A DNA stretch of 35,890 bases, from positions 19,885,384-19,921,273 of the forward strand of contig NC_049984.1 of NCBI RefSeq assembly GCF_000003815.2. Direction: 5' to 3'. Below are positions 10,170 through 20,619 of the stretch, piece by piece; position 1 is the stretch's first letter; each line of letters opens with the position of its first letter. A program made the position numbers and the translations under genes. A model generated the notes under the pieces. That model made no database searches. It saw only the letters and a list, made by a program, of their open reading frames with translations, and was not told the DNA's origin. This DNA comes from Branchiostoma floridae (taxonomy: Eukaryota > Chordata > Leptocardii > Amphioxiformes > Branchiostomatidae).

Positions 10170-10315
10170 TCTAACCGCCATTCGGCGTAACACACCAGCC
10201 TCTGTATCTGTATCTATATAGTCGGTATAACCGCCCGTCGGCGGGTAACACACCAGCTTCTGTATCTGTATCGATATAGCCGGTATAACCACCCTTCGGC
10301 GTAACACACCAGCTA
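10170..10315. repeat. 57-bp minisatellite, about 2.5 copies
   Basis: The phrase TAACACACCAGC recurs at about 10188, 10246 and 10302 (spacing 58 and 56), with TCTGTATCTGTATC and a GGTATAACC segment between. The minus-strand frame covering it is an artefact of the repeat. Confidence 0.85.
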
Positions 10316-11669
10316 ATACAGTAGGTGGCGTAAGCTGGTGCGATTACTAGTAGTTAATTGTAATGATGTAATATCCAGGCAGGAGAATCGGTCAGGGTCA
10401 GCTGATACTTTTAGGCGTTTCCGGCGCCGCTGCACGCTTTCTTTACACTGCCCTACCACTGATGTGTTTCACAATCATTACCTGCATGAAGTATAGTTTT
10501 GGCCCAGTCTGTCCGTGTGTGCGCGCGCATTCAGAGCAATAACCTGATCGTTAGTCTGCCGTTTGCTTAAATTTAAAGGACCAATCACAATCCAAGTGCT
10601 CTGATTAGGGGGCTATCTGCAGACTAACCGCATAAAATATGTCGTAGTTGAGTTTGATGAAAGTTGACAGATCGGGTTAGCATTTGAGGGCAAGTTTTTA
10701 TGCATGGTCTGAAGGTTTGATTCTTGAGATAATGACAACCGTTCGTTTTCCTCCATTTTCCCTGGAGTTACAGGCATTAACGACATACACTGGAACTGTT
10801 CAGTCTCACCCATAGAACAACCAACAGCGATCCGAACATCAGTCCATACGCTGTTAGACACGAGCTGACCATGCCTTATAAAGGTAGAGCTACAACCCAT
10901 AGCGGACAGAGAAAGGACGCTATTCAACCAAACAGCGATACATTATATATTACTGCTATTTTCTTACATGAAAAAAATATTACCTGGAATATATTTCATA
11001 ATTACATATGCATTTGATCACGTCAGCGGTTAAAATCCAAGATGGCGGGCCATACGACCCGATCAAGAATAACTAGCACATTCTGGCATATTTTCATCAA
11101 AAATGTTTAAATAAATGTTTTAGTCAATTCCGTAGTCTTTGGTGATTATTTGTTGCAAAAACGTATTTTCTCTTTTAAAGGTTGTGGATATAAGATGGTG
11201 GAGCCCCACAGGTATCTAAGATATGCATGACGTCATTTTATGTTAAGACAAGTCGGAACAAACATTGTTATTCTGTTATCTGCACTTGCTGTTATATGTT
11301 TTTGAATACCTTCAAGTTTTCTGGTAATACTCTTTTTCATGGTTCCAGCCAATACCGTCAAAAATGATGACATCATAAATACGTCATATTATGTCATAAT
11401 AGCGTAAAATGTCCAAACGTCTTTAGATATTATGTCTATATCATTCTCTGACATTTTGGTGGCCATACAATAATTCGTTTAAGAATTACAGGAGGGGTGG
11501 GCCTCAAAAGCCCCTCGCCCAGTCCAGGGATTGACCAAAAAGCATTGTCTGAATAGGGTTAATGGATATATATTTGTTCACATCATATTGTTTTTTGATT
11601 TCATAAAAAGTGACTGTTCTCCTTAATTCATACCGTCAACCCCATTTCAATTTTGTTATTTTCTTCCAG
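10316..11669. other. non-coding stretch upstream of the lectin exons
   Basis: No supported exon. The promoter and first exon of the lectin gene are expected here or further upstream, because the first recognised lectin exon begins in phase 1. The minus-strand frame of 104 codons at 10613-10927 has no recognisable motif. Confidence 0.5.
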
Positions 11670-11756
11670 GCACCACACCTATGGAGCGGACTGATTGGGA
11701 GGCACGTGCCGACGCCGCTGCGACTATACACAACCTTATGTACGCCTCCGGAGCAG
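11670..11756 (+). CDS. C-type lectin gene, cytoplasmic exon
   Basis: Acceptor TTTTCTTCCAG|GC and donor GCAG|GTAAAA bound an 87-bp exon entered in phase 1 and left in phase 1. It encodes 29 codons including MERTDWEARADAA and ending NLMYASGA. It joins in frame to the transmembrane exon at 12792, forming a GAC codon across the junction. In a type II membrane lectin this part would be cytoplasmic; the tyrosine near the end is a possible but unproven signalling or sorting site. One or more exons upstream are missing from this annotation. Confidence 0.65.
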
Positions 11757-11990
11757 GTAAAACTTTATAATCCTGTGTGAGATTCGTCGTGTGATTGCCG
11801 TACGATAACAAACTTATTACGTTCCTGAGTCGCGAAGGTGCCATACAAGCTTTAGCTGTCTTGTTACGAAAGGACTACTGTCTTAAATGCTTGTCGGTGG
11901 TCGGTTCTGTCATAGACTGCTTGATAACTCTGCGACTACAAAATTCGACGCATGTGACGTTGTGACATCTCGCTATGACACTAACTCGAC

Positions 11991-12118
11991 TACTCTCCAA
12001 GCAGAGATTGAATCGCGCAGATATAGTAGTAGTTGAAAAAAATACATTTGCAGAGCGCTCGTGTATTTTTTTTCGACTACTACTATATCTGCGCGATTCG
12101 ACCTCTACTTGGAGAGTA
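11991..12118. mobile_element. 128-bp foldback MITE, TACTCTCCAAG family, 8-bp target duplication
   Basis: Arms of about 55 bp are near-perfect inverted repeats (start TACTCTCCAAGCAGAG, end CTCTACTTGGAGAGTA) around a short loop. Both sides carry AACTCGAC (11983-11990 and 12119-12126), an 8-bp target duplication. There is no coding capacity. The termini closely match the element at 18316-18502 and a partial one at 29705. An 8-9-bp duplication fits hAT, Merlin or Mutator-like transposases. It lies in an intron of the lectin gene. Confidence 0.85.
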
Positions 12119-12126
12119 AACTCGAC

Positions 12127-12629
12127 TGCAATACAGACAAATCTGCTTTCTTAAGCAATCGATCGACGTTATCTTAAACTATCAAACTACAACAAACGGG
12201 CCAATCATAAAATAATAAAGAGCACGTCATATGATTATCAAAACATTTTCTTTTGGTAGACTATTTCGTTTCAAGAACAATGTTTAGTTACAAAGCATAA
12301 AAAAAGACCCGTAGCAATATTGTTTAGTTATTTTAAGAGGCATCCATAATTCTAATATTGACAAGATCGGTTAGCCATCTGCATGTTGAAGAAAACAAAA
12401 ATGAATAAAATACTACTCGATAAATAAATTGCTGAATTTACCTGTACACCGTCCGTGATGTTGATCTTATAAATCCACGTGTGGCTATATGTGGGTTCCA
12501 TCACTGATTAAATGATTTTTTACTAACGGTTATAATGTAATTTATTGTGTAATTTAATATGATGTGATAGTGTGATATTTTCAAGTTGTCTATTCTGGAT
12601 GAAAGTTTAGCTGTAGACGTAAATTCCAG
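12127..12629. other. lectin intron, no feature seen
   Basis: AT-rich intron sequence without exon signals, repeats or hairpins that I can support. Confidence 0.5.
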
Positions 12630-12749
12630 CACGAAAATTGGACTTACCCAAATTTTCAACTGTCCATCTCCGATCTTTGCGTCAGTCTTTGTATGTCCTT
12701 GACAAAGACTGAAGTTGGACAGTCAAAACTGTCGTGTTTCATTTTCGTG
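12630..12749. mobile_element. 120-bp nested inverted repeat, foldback-like
   Basis: Three nested pairs of arms share one centre: CACGAAAA with TTTTCGTG at the ends, CAACTGTCCA with TTGGACAGT inside, and TCAGTCTTTGT with ACAAAGACTGA around a nine-base loop (12693-12701). No clear target duplication was seen, so the mobile origin is inferred. Confidence 0.5.
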
Positions 12750-12791
12750 AAATAAAAGTTCAAAGTTTTAAATCCTCTTGTTTGCTAACAG

Positions 12792-12937
12792 ACCGCGCGT
12801 ATCCGGGTGGATCAAGTGGCCGCTGTGCTGTCTGTAGCTTCATCCGCCGCCAGCTTACCTACATGGCCATGGGCATTGCCGTGATGCTAAGCCTAGTCGC
12901 TGTTGGGCTTGCCCTTCTGGCGTTCATCAACAATGGG
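12792..12937 (+). CDS. C-type lectin gene, transmembrane exon
   Basis: Acceptor TTTGCTAACAG|AC and donor GGG|GTAAGC bound a 146-bp exon, entered in phase 1 and left in phase 0. It encodes a short Gly/Ser-rich part with two cysteines (CAVC), basic residues RRQ, then a hydrophobic stretch of about 22 residues (MGIAVMLSLVAVGLALLAF) and INNG. Basic residues before the membrane segment fit a type II topology, with the N-terminus in the cytoplasm. The exon connects to a coiled-coil exon 113 bases later and, across a large intron, to a lectin domain. Confidence 0.8.
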
Positions 12938-13050
12938 GTAAGCGCTCTCGTATCATAAAGGCCTGTTGTAAAGCAATTTTTCCTACACTGCCTCTGTTCA
13001 AACCATCAAACCATAACTTTCTGCTTTTTCATCTTGTTTTTGCCTTGAAG

Positions 13051-13246
13051 AGCGACCAAGACGTCAAGTCCGCCACTTTTGACGCCTTGAAATATGAACA
13101 AGACGACATGCGCCAACTGTCCATCGCTGTTGACGTCTTGAAGCGCGACCAAGACGTCATGTCCGCCACTTTTAATGCCTTGAAGCGCGACCTGGACAAG
13201 GAACGGAACCGAACCGCCGCCTTGGAGAGGCGTCTTCATGAGATGA
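13051..13246 (+). CDS. C-type lectin gene, coiled-coil stalk exon
   Basis: Acceptor TGCCTTGAAG|AG and donor ATGA|GTAAGT bound a 196-bp exon, entered in phase 0 and left in phase 1, matching the lectin-domain exon. It encodes 65 codons of charged, helix-forming sequence with an internal repeat: SATFDALK recurs as SATFNALK after 33 residues, with DQDV before each. The pattern suits an extracellular coiled-coil stalk that would make the receptor oligomeric. The minus-strand frame at the same place is a shadow. Confidence 0.8.
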
Positions 13247-14642
13247 GTAAGTCGCCACGTAGGTTGTTTTTTTAGGTTTAAAATTTGTGACCATCATTAC
13301 TTCGATAAATGATACTTTTTACCTAATCAATAATTCCTATACCTGTAGGATTTCTAGCATGAATGAAGCACGTACACTTGTGGCATTCATTATTATCTCA
13401 TTTACTTCATTAATGATATCCTTACAGGTGCATATAAGACTGTTGTGATGTTTTACGCAGTACTAGTGTTTTAGTAACTCATATCAATTACTAACAATCG
13501 TTCGTATAACTCAACCTCCGTGAAATGGGCAAGGGTGTGGTGGTTGGAGGGTGTTTTTTTATAGACATCTCAGGGGCTAGGCTTAAAGTATATGAAACGT
13601 CCGATTGGCAAAAATTCTCGGAATTCTACAGGAACTTTTCCGCGCCTATGTAGTTGCATCATCCCTTTGAAGTGGAATACTTTGCGTTGACAGATTATCA
13701 TGGTATTTGCAGATAGCTTTTGTCATGGGCCATGAGCGAGCGAGTGAGTGAGATAGCTTTGGAGATGCCTTACATAACCAATTTTTCATCATGCAAATCA
13801 GGGGCTAATTTGCATAAGTAATGAGGAGAGTTTACATTAATAATAATCACTAGGTGTACTTTGCCAGCCAGTAGGTACCCAAATTATACGCTTACTTCAT
13901 TTCATAATAGCAGATACTCAAAGATAAGACACATGAGTCCATTCCAAGTCACCATGAGGGTTTTTAGGTGATATTTGTAATTTTGTCTGAATTATTTTGA
14001 ATAAAAGAGTATCTAAGCCACAATAATTAATTTTTTAATTGGTCTACAGATTTTCAAATCTTATGGGGAACATGTACACCCCATCATGTATAATGTACTG
14101 TCCCTATAAACAATTTTCTTTTCATTGAAACTATGACAACTGTACCACAAAGAACAGTGAAAATGTCAGACTCACACAATGTCAGGAAGTTGAATTTTAT
14201 TGGGTTTGAAAATTGAAAAAAACACAAAGATTGCTGTCATAAAGCGCAAAGAATGTGAACAGATCAGATGTGTGGTATCAAGAAGCCAATAAACCTAGAA
14301 ACAACTATTATTCAGGCAACATTTTAAAGATATGAATAAAACTTTGTAGGGTTAAGCTATAAATACAATCTTGAGACCGTCTATGATACATTTTCAATTG
14401 CAGGTACCTATGATTTTGGTGTGGGAACAAAAATCGCTGAAATAACCAGAAAAAAGGTGTCGGCAAAGTGAAATTCTTTACTTTGTGCCCCAAAGGGCTG
14501 GTTTTGGGCTCAAAATGTGTGTTTTACCACCAAACATATGAAAAATATGACAGATTACATTTATTTGTTTATGATTCTGAAATTTATGCAAATTTCTTAT
14601 TTTATGGCTAAGTTCTTTATGGACAATATTGTTACAGAACCC
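13247..14642. other. start of the 6.7-kb lectin intron, repeats only
   Basis: No exon with correct phase was found. A copy of the dispersed GCTAATTTGCATAA element lies at 13804-13825, preceded by GAGCGAGCGAGTGAGTGAG simple repeat near 13735. Minus-strand frames at 14308-14666 have no recognisable motif. Confidence 0.5.
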
Positions 14643-15118
14643 ACTTTCTATCAACCCGTAAGACAACTTTGAATGGCACTAGAGGCATCAAATTGCACGC
14701 ACAATGTGATATTGTGCTATATTTCACACGTCTATAGCAGTAACAAGTCTATTGTAGACATTAACAGAGATATTCAGAGTTGAAAATGGCGTTTTGTACT
14801 AATCGCCCCCCTCCCCACCCAAATATGGCAACATGGTACACTTTCTGTCAACCCGTAACACAACTTTGAATGGCACTAGAGGTATCAAATTGCACTCACA
14901 ATGTGATATCATGCTATATTTCACACATCTATAGCAGTAACAAGTCTATTGAACATATTAACAGAGATAGTTAAACTTGAAAATGGCATTTTGTACTAAT
15001 CGCCCTCCTTCCCACCCCAAATATGGCAACATGGTACACTTTCTGTCAACCCGTAACACATCTTTGAATAGCACCAGAGGCATCAAATTGCACTCACAAT
15101 GTGATATCATGCTATATT
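14643..15118. repeat. 198-bp tandem repeat, about 2.4 copies
   Basis: Copies start at 14643, 14840 and 15038, each beginning ACTTTCTRTCAACCCGTAA and including ATCAAATTGCAC, CAATGTGATAT and AATCGCCC followed by a C-rich run. The third copy is cut off at about 15118. Similarity is high, so the duplication is fairly recent. Confidence 0.92.
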
Positions 15119-15136
15119 GGTTACTGACTGCTTCCT

Positions 15137-15247
15137 TTTCGACACGTGGACGATGACAGCTCATGACATGCGGCATCATTTGGACACGTACAGGACGGCG
15201 TGCGGCATCATTTGGACGCGTGGACGACGGCGTGCGGCATCATTTCC
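15137..15247. repeat. 32-bp tandem repeat, about 3 copies
   Basis: TGCGGCATCATTTGGACRCG recurs at 15169, 15201 and 15233. It directly follows the 198-bp repeat array. Confidence 0.88.
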
Positions 15248-15269
15248 TTCTGATGTTCATCTTCACAAG

Positions 15270-15610
15270 GGTGTATTATCTTCACTGGAGCTGCAGTTGC
15301 CTCTGTCACCGTCACCTGCAGAAATCAAAGGCATAAAAAGAGTAGAGTTAGTATATGATTACAGTAACAAACATCCACACACTGACTAGGAAAAAACAGT
15401 GCTTGCACATTGAATTGCTCACCTCCCCGTCGCTGGAGGCTGAGCTGCGCCAAGGGTGTATCATCATCACTGCTGTCTCAGATGAGCTGCGCCAAGGGTG
15501 TATCACCCTCACTGCTGTCTAAGTTGTTGTCACCTAAAGAAGTCAAAGAGAAAAAAAAATTATCTAACGGCTCATTCTCATTTAAATGTCGAAATGCTGT
15601 CACCTGACTT
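15270..15610 (-). pseudogene. array of related exon-like cassettes encoding acidic SSED-TPL repeats
   Basis: On the minus strand three segments start at an AG acceptor followed by GTGAC: from 15604 (AAAGTCAG|GTGAC), from 15533 (CTTCTTTAG|GTGAC) and from 15315 (TTTCTGCAG|GTGAC). The second ends at GGGGAG|GTGAGC (15423) and is 111 bp, entered and left in phase 1. It holds a 42-bp internal duplication (15441-15482 and 15483-15524). The peptides read DSSEGDTPLAQL, DSSDDDTPLAQL and SSEDNTPL, each close to a TGA stop. Repeated acidic S/D-rich blocks ending TPLAQL occur in disordered N-terminal parts of some transposase-type proteins, but I cannot name this one. It may be a decayed nested gene. Confidence 0.35.
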
Positions 15611-15990
15611 TACACCTTGATATGGAGCAAATTATCTGTTCACTGGTTCCTTCATTTTTCCACCCTGTAATGTTTTACAAAAGATGCACAACAACATTCG
15701 TATTGGTTGATGGCTTAGAAGATTTTTATTGCCACTGGTGGGATTTCACCCCCTAAAAAATGGCTGTCGCCTGAGAAGAAACGAATAATTCAAATAGTAG
15801 CCAAAAATGTAACAATTCAGTTCCCAGAATGATTGTTTGGTTGGTGAAACCAGCTGACCAGGCCCTCTGACCGATCACGTCAGATCGCTACTGTCACTGA
15901 TCTTGGAGGCTGTTTGAGTTGGTTTATGCCTGTCGCCAGATTCGGTAACAAACGTTACCACCATGAGTTCGACGGCTGCCACGGTTATAT

Positions 15991-17098
15991 TATCTATTTA
16001 TTTATTTATTTCTGTTTTCTTTAACCAGGGTATGCTCCGATCAGTGGCTGACACTGTTTTTCATGGAAGCCCTGGATACATATACAAATAACAATACATA
16101 CAATACAATATTTACATAATTACAAAAACAAAACCACTTATATCCTTTTCCGTTCCAAGTCATTAAGGGGGATGGAGGTCAGAGGTCACACAACGTTCTT
16201 GCACAGTGTTTTGAATGTTTGTGTAGATGGAGCAGTTTTCACAGTTAGTGGGAGTGCATTCCAGCTTTCTGCACCTCTATATGCAAATGTTCGTTTCCCA
16301 GATTCTACCTTAACTTTCGGAATTCTCAACGACTGGTTCAAACTATGTCTGGTAGTATAGCTATGGGATTCTGATGCTCTGTTAAATACGTTTAGATACA
16401 CAGGTAACAGGTTATATATTGACTTGTAGACAGTTTGTATAAGGTGCAATTTACGACGTGAGGCAAGGTCTTTCCAACCAAGAGCAGACAGGTGTTCGTT
16501 GTTGATATGTGACAAACCAAGTATGATTCTCACTGCACGGTTTTGTAGCTTTTGTAACTTGTCAGACAGACCTTTCCCACAGTTCCCCACACCACATCAC
16601 AATAGTCAACTTTTGGTAGAATTAGACAGTTAAAACAACATAGCCAGTGTATCTTGAGGTAACACAGGGACAAGTCGCCGAAGAACACCAATTCTTGCAG
16701 AAACAGCGTTGGTCAGTTTCTCCATGTGAAATTGCCATGTCAGACATGAGTCAAACCAGACCCCCAGGTAGATAGATAGTTCCAGATAGATAGGTAGTTA
16801 GTTGTTCATTCCCTAGGTGCAGACTTTTAGAAGTACCAAAAAGCATTGCTTTGCACTTGCCGATGTTAAGTGTGAGTCTGTTTGTTTCGAGCCATTCGCT
16901 AATATTCTGCATTCAGTGCCCTGTTTACGTCTGAGACTGACTTAGCAGCAAAGAAGAGTGCGGTATCATCGGCATAGAGCACGATGTGTCCATGGCTGAT
17001 CTGTTCTGGCAAGTAATTGATGTATAGTATGAAGAGTAGCGGTCCTAGGACCGACCCTTGCGGGACTCCCACAGATAACTCCAGATTTTCCATGTATA
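15991..17098 (-). mobile_element. LINE 3' part, CR1/L2-like (family A, antisense)
   Basis: Same subfamily as 6205-6820, inserted antisense in the lectin intron. The plus strand starts with TCTATTTATTTATTTATTTC, the complement of the (AATA)n tail. Reading on the minus strand, 17093-16899 encodes reverse transcriptase motif B (SVGVPQGSVLGPLLF) and motif C (YADD), then the frame breaks; 16590-16186 encodes the C-terminal part with LQNRAVRIILG. Between them the thumb is readable only in pieces across several frames and stops. Motif A is missing, so the copy is truncated within the reverse transcriptase and inactive. A seven-residue stretch seen in the sense copy after ILGLS is shortened here. Confidence 0.9.
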
Positions 17099-18306
17099 AG
17101 ACTAGAAATGACCGTTTTTGTGACGCTGTACAGTTTTTCTGACTTTCTAAAGAAACAAGAAAGGGTTGTTGACTGTCATTTGTATCCCACCTTGCTTATC
17201 AAAATGTTGTACAGAAAGGACTGTAAGTTAACAAACATTACCATTGTTCGATGCTGTCTAAGCTTTCTATTTGACCTGGTGAAAAAAGCTGCCCACTTTT
17301 TAATTTCCCCTAGGGACGTCAACTTATACCTAAATGATTTAGTCAATAAGGTGAGTCCTTTCCAAGAAAACAGGGTAAAGTCTACTATTGTAACAAACGT
17401 TACCGATAATGTTTGTTACCTGTCCTGTAATGCATTACCAATGGGACCGAAAATAATAAGTTGCCATTTTTTTGGCTATTGTTAAAAGAGGAATTTTCCT
17501 AAACAACCACGTAGTTTTCACTGAAAATAAAGCCGATTTATTTTTCGACAAAAAAAAATGCCATTTTCGACATTTCAATGAGAACGAGTGAAACATGTCT
17601 TCTGGTTTGAATCCTGTCTCGGTGTATACATGCTTACTTGTAGCAAACATTTCGATGACGTCCCTTTGTGAGAGGGGATGTACACCTTGATGTTGGAATG
17701 ATTCCATCTTCAAGCCTAAATCGGATAAATTACAGAAGAAAGCAATTATTACAAAAGATGTAATGAATTTGATGCATGGTACTTAGCCTAATATAGGCCA
17801 TACACATACACATTTGTTTTATTTGGAACACTGGAGGGATAACCATTGGCTAGTGTGTTTCTCAAAAATTCCCAACGTGAGGCCATAAAAAAGGCATAAT
17901 TCTATAAGTAATCATTTACCGTACCACAATCAGTAAATGAAATAAAATTAGGAGTGCATCAACTACAACAACAACAACAACATTAGTACTCTACATGTGG
18001 CTAGTTCGAGACCGGTAAACTACATACAGAACTTTCTCAAAGATGTACGTACTAGTATGTTTAATATGAAGACAAAATGGGAAACATGAAATTCTAATCA
18101 AAATTATCGTGCGCCCCCCTCCCACCACCTAACGTAACAACAAAATGTTCTGAATTTGACATGACAGAAAATCTATCACATTATTCCAATAAACTACATA
18201 TACGTGCTTCGATTGTACTTTGGGTTCGATAAAATCAACTTCGTGTTAAAAACTCACCCGAAAGTTACGGCGTTCAGTCCTCTGGATCATATGCAGAGAA
18301 AATGGC
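17099..18306. other. lectin intron, no gene supported
   Basis: Two open frames of 125 (+, 17108) and 92 (-, 17713) codons overlap here but neither shows a recognisable motif or flanking splice signals. Contains a short (ACA)n run near 17966. Confidence 0.5.
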
Positions 18307-18315
18307 GGAGTGATT

Positions 18316-18502
18316 TAATCTCCAAGCAGATCCTATGGTAGCATAAGATAGCATCAAAAGCTGGCAGAGGAGTGAAGCCGGCTAAGGAGTGTGTTTTGCT
18401 ACCGGGGCAAATCTACATGGCAAATGGGCACCTCTTGGCTAACTATACTCCTTGGCCAGTTTGGTACTATCTTATGCCATTGTAGGATCTGCTTGGAGAT
18501 TA
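18316..18502. mobile_element. 187-bp MITE, TAATCTCCAAG family, 9-bp target duplication
   Basis: Ends are inverted repeats of about 55 bp starting TAATCTCCAAGCAGATCC and remaining similar through CATAAGATAG. Both flanks are GGAGTGATT (18307-18315 and 18503-18511), a 9-bp target duplication, as made by Mutator- or Merlin-like transposases. Termini match the MITE at 11991-12118. No coding capacity. The plus-strand frame of 67 codons that begins inside it is not supported. Confidence 0.85.
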
Positions 18503-19019
18503 GGAGTGATTGACAGCCTCTTGACAGTGTTGTTTTGTAGAGGTCTCCGGCAGACACTCGCCGCGCCGTTGGCTACCGGACGAACATACTTGCTTCAAAA
18601 GCCACAAAAATCCACAGAAAGGTGCACAACATTACTATCTACCCGTACATTCTGAGCGGAGCTGTGTATCTGTACAGAAGATTTCGCTACGACGCGTGGA
18701 AAAATGACTAAAACACTGCACCAAGCTTACACTGGCACCATGCTATCCCACACACGGGAAAATTGGTTTCTTCCGAATACTGGCTTTCAGAAGCTGGTCT
18801 TGGATTGGCTGTGCGACTTGAATCAGCGACCCAATGACCAATGACGTACAGTGTCACATCGAGGTGCATTTCGGCCCGCGCATATGTACGGTTTTCAATT
18901 AACAATAAAACACCTTGTAGAGGGTTATAGTACACGAAACTTCGCAGACATGTAGAACTTTCTAATGTCTTTCACATTAATAACTTTATTTTATCAGAAA
19001 TTTCTAATTTTTTCCTTAG

Positions 19020-19085
19020 AAATGTAGTGGAAATGCCTCCGGCGTTAACTTTCACTTTGGCCTCCCTAGGCATGGGCATGATGAG
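19020..19085 (+). CDS. candidate small exon inside the lectin intron
   Basis: TTTTTTCCTTAG|A and ATGAG|GTAAGC are good splice signals bounding 66 bp. From the ATG at 19033 it reads MPPALTFTLASLGMGMMR and leaves in phase 2. It cannot be a lectin exon, because entering in the lectin phase gives a TAG at once. It might be the start of a small nested gene or a chance match. I do not recognise the peptide. Confidence 0.22.
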
Positions 19086-19189
19086 GTAAGCACCTAAATA
19101 TAGCACGATTGCGCAATAACCACTGTAAAACCCATTTTCCACGTACAAACATCCCCTGCAAAACCGTCAGAAGCCACTAGACAAAAAAA

Positions 19190-19720
19190 AACGCCACGTA
19201 CGTTTCTTCTCCTTCTCAAGAGCTACCCACATACCAAATATCACGTCAATCTGTCCTGGCGTTAAGCAGATATTCTGTTCACAGACTGTAGAAGGTTTCT
19301 ACACACAACTATTGTATTATGCAAATTACCATATAATTTGCATAACAAGCAAACAATTATGTACATCATTACGTGAGCTATCTGCATACCTACAGTCATT
19401 AAGATCCATCAACCCCTGCTTGCATTATTCCTTCTCAAAACCTAAAACAAGAATTACTTTCACTGCCCCTACGAAAACCCAGGTGGACAAACACACCTTA
19501 CTATGCTTTTACACAGCTACCTACCACTGAAAAATCATCAACCAAACAAGTCACAAACAAAAAATAGCAAAACCGGAAGTTCTGCTGCAGTACCATAACA
19601 CGCCGCAAGAGCGCCCTGCCGTAACGCAATTCCTACCATTCCTTTGTCATGTCTAATCCTACCCACATACCAAATATCAAAACAATCCATCCACGCGTTC
19701 CCCAGTTATCAGGCTGACAA
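19190..19720 (-). repeat. two antisense copies of the TTGGTATGTGGGT dispersed repeat
   Basis: ACCCACATACCAAATATCA occurs at about 19225 and 19668, each followed by a run matching the complement of CGGATCGTCTTGAT-like sequence seen on the plus strand at 21330 and 21570. These are copies of one dispersed element in the lectin locus and its 3' flank. Confidence 0.6.
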
Positions 19721-19905
19721 ACGACCCCCTGACATAAAAACAGCAGTGAATACAAACCCTTCGTTTCACGAAGGAAATTATGCTGGTATTGAATAAAACT
19801 AATGAAAGACATGGTCTGATGCAGTAAATGACATGGCTTGTCAGTGATGGAATGCTGAAACATTTTCAATATCACTGCGCGTGCTTCTGACTCACTGTTT
19901 TCCAG

Positions 19906-20307
19906 CATCCTGTCCTAAAGGGTACACAACTTGGAACGGAATCTGCTACAAGGCCTTCAACACACGTAAGACCTTCAGCGACGCGGTTGCGGCCTGTGGT
20001 GAAGACGGCGGCACCCTCGCCATGCCCCGAGACGCTGAGATCAACGCCTTCCTGATCTTCTTGCACAATGCCGTGAGCAATGAACACTTCTGGTTCGGCC
20101 TGCACGATCAGCGCGAAGAGGGAAGCTTTGAGTGGGTGGATGGTTCTGCACTTGGGACGTACAACTTCTGGGATCCGCGAGAACCGAACAACTATGCGGG
20201 CCGCGAAGATTGCGTTCTTTACTCCGCATACTCACAACTATATAACGACAAGTGGCACGACTTCCCATGCGACTATACGGTTCGCTTCATATGCCAGGCT
20301 GTTCCAG
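19906..20307 (+). CDS. C-type lectin gene, carbohydrate-recognition domain exon
   Basis: Acceptor CTGTTTTCCAG|CA and donor CCAG|GTACTG bound a 402-bp exon, in and out phase 1, fitting the stalk exon. The 134 codons form one complete C-type lectin domain: SCPKGYTTW start, GICYKAF, AACGEDGG, the core WFGL (family WIGL), the EPN motif in REPNNYAGREDC, and KWHDFPC in place of WND, ending FICQAV. Six cysteines are present, the long form with the extra N-terminal pair. EPN is the sugar-binding loop of mannose-type, calcium-dependent lectins. His replaces the Asn of WND, so one calcium ligand may be changed. The product is inferred to be a type II cell-surface lectin receptor. Frames on the other strand here are shadows. 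Confidence 0.93.
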
Positions 20308-20472
20308 GTACTGGCTCTAATCGTCCCATTTCCTGACACCCTTCCATCTTTTAAGCATGCCACAATTATTCATATGAATAAGCACGTTAGACCATCGATA
20401 CTCTTTTTATAAACCATGTCAAAACACATCAGTTCGCATCTCATCCATGCCATTTCTGCTCATATTTTCCAG

Positions 20473-20483
20473 GACGTCCATAG
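20473..20483 (+). CDS. C-type lectin gene, short terminal coding exon
   Basis: Acceptor CATATTTTCCAG|GACG follows the lectin-domain exon by 165 bases. Joined in phase it gives Gly-Arg-Pro and then TAG (20481-20483), so the protein would end six or so residues after the domain. If the intron is not removed the frame reads on to a TGA near 20334-20336, adding a different short tail. The 3' untranslated region would follow; no AATAAA is close by. Confidence 0.45.
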
Positions 20484-20619
20484 GCGACAAGTGAAACTCT
20501 CACCACCACTATACAGTGGCTCTCCGGCAATCCGCAGTACAACTGACCAGCAAAACGTGAAACCTAGAGTTATAGCAACAGGTCAAACCAGCACGTTGTT
20601 AAAAGTCTAGCAGAAAACA

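Noticed and set aside
10871-10883. ATGCCTTATAAAG as the first exon of the lectin gene
   Set aside because: Phase would fit, but four codons and a poor donor (GTAGAG) are too little support.
13006-13239. Minus-strand 77-codon frame
   Set aside because: Shadow of the coiled-coil stalk exon.
20041-20268. Minus-strand and other-frame ORFs over the lectin domain
   Set aside because: Shadows of the lectin exon, which has conserved cysteines, WFGL and EPN in the plus frame.
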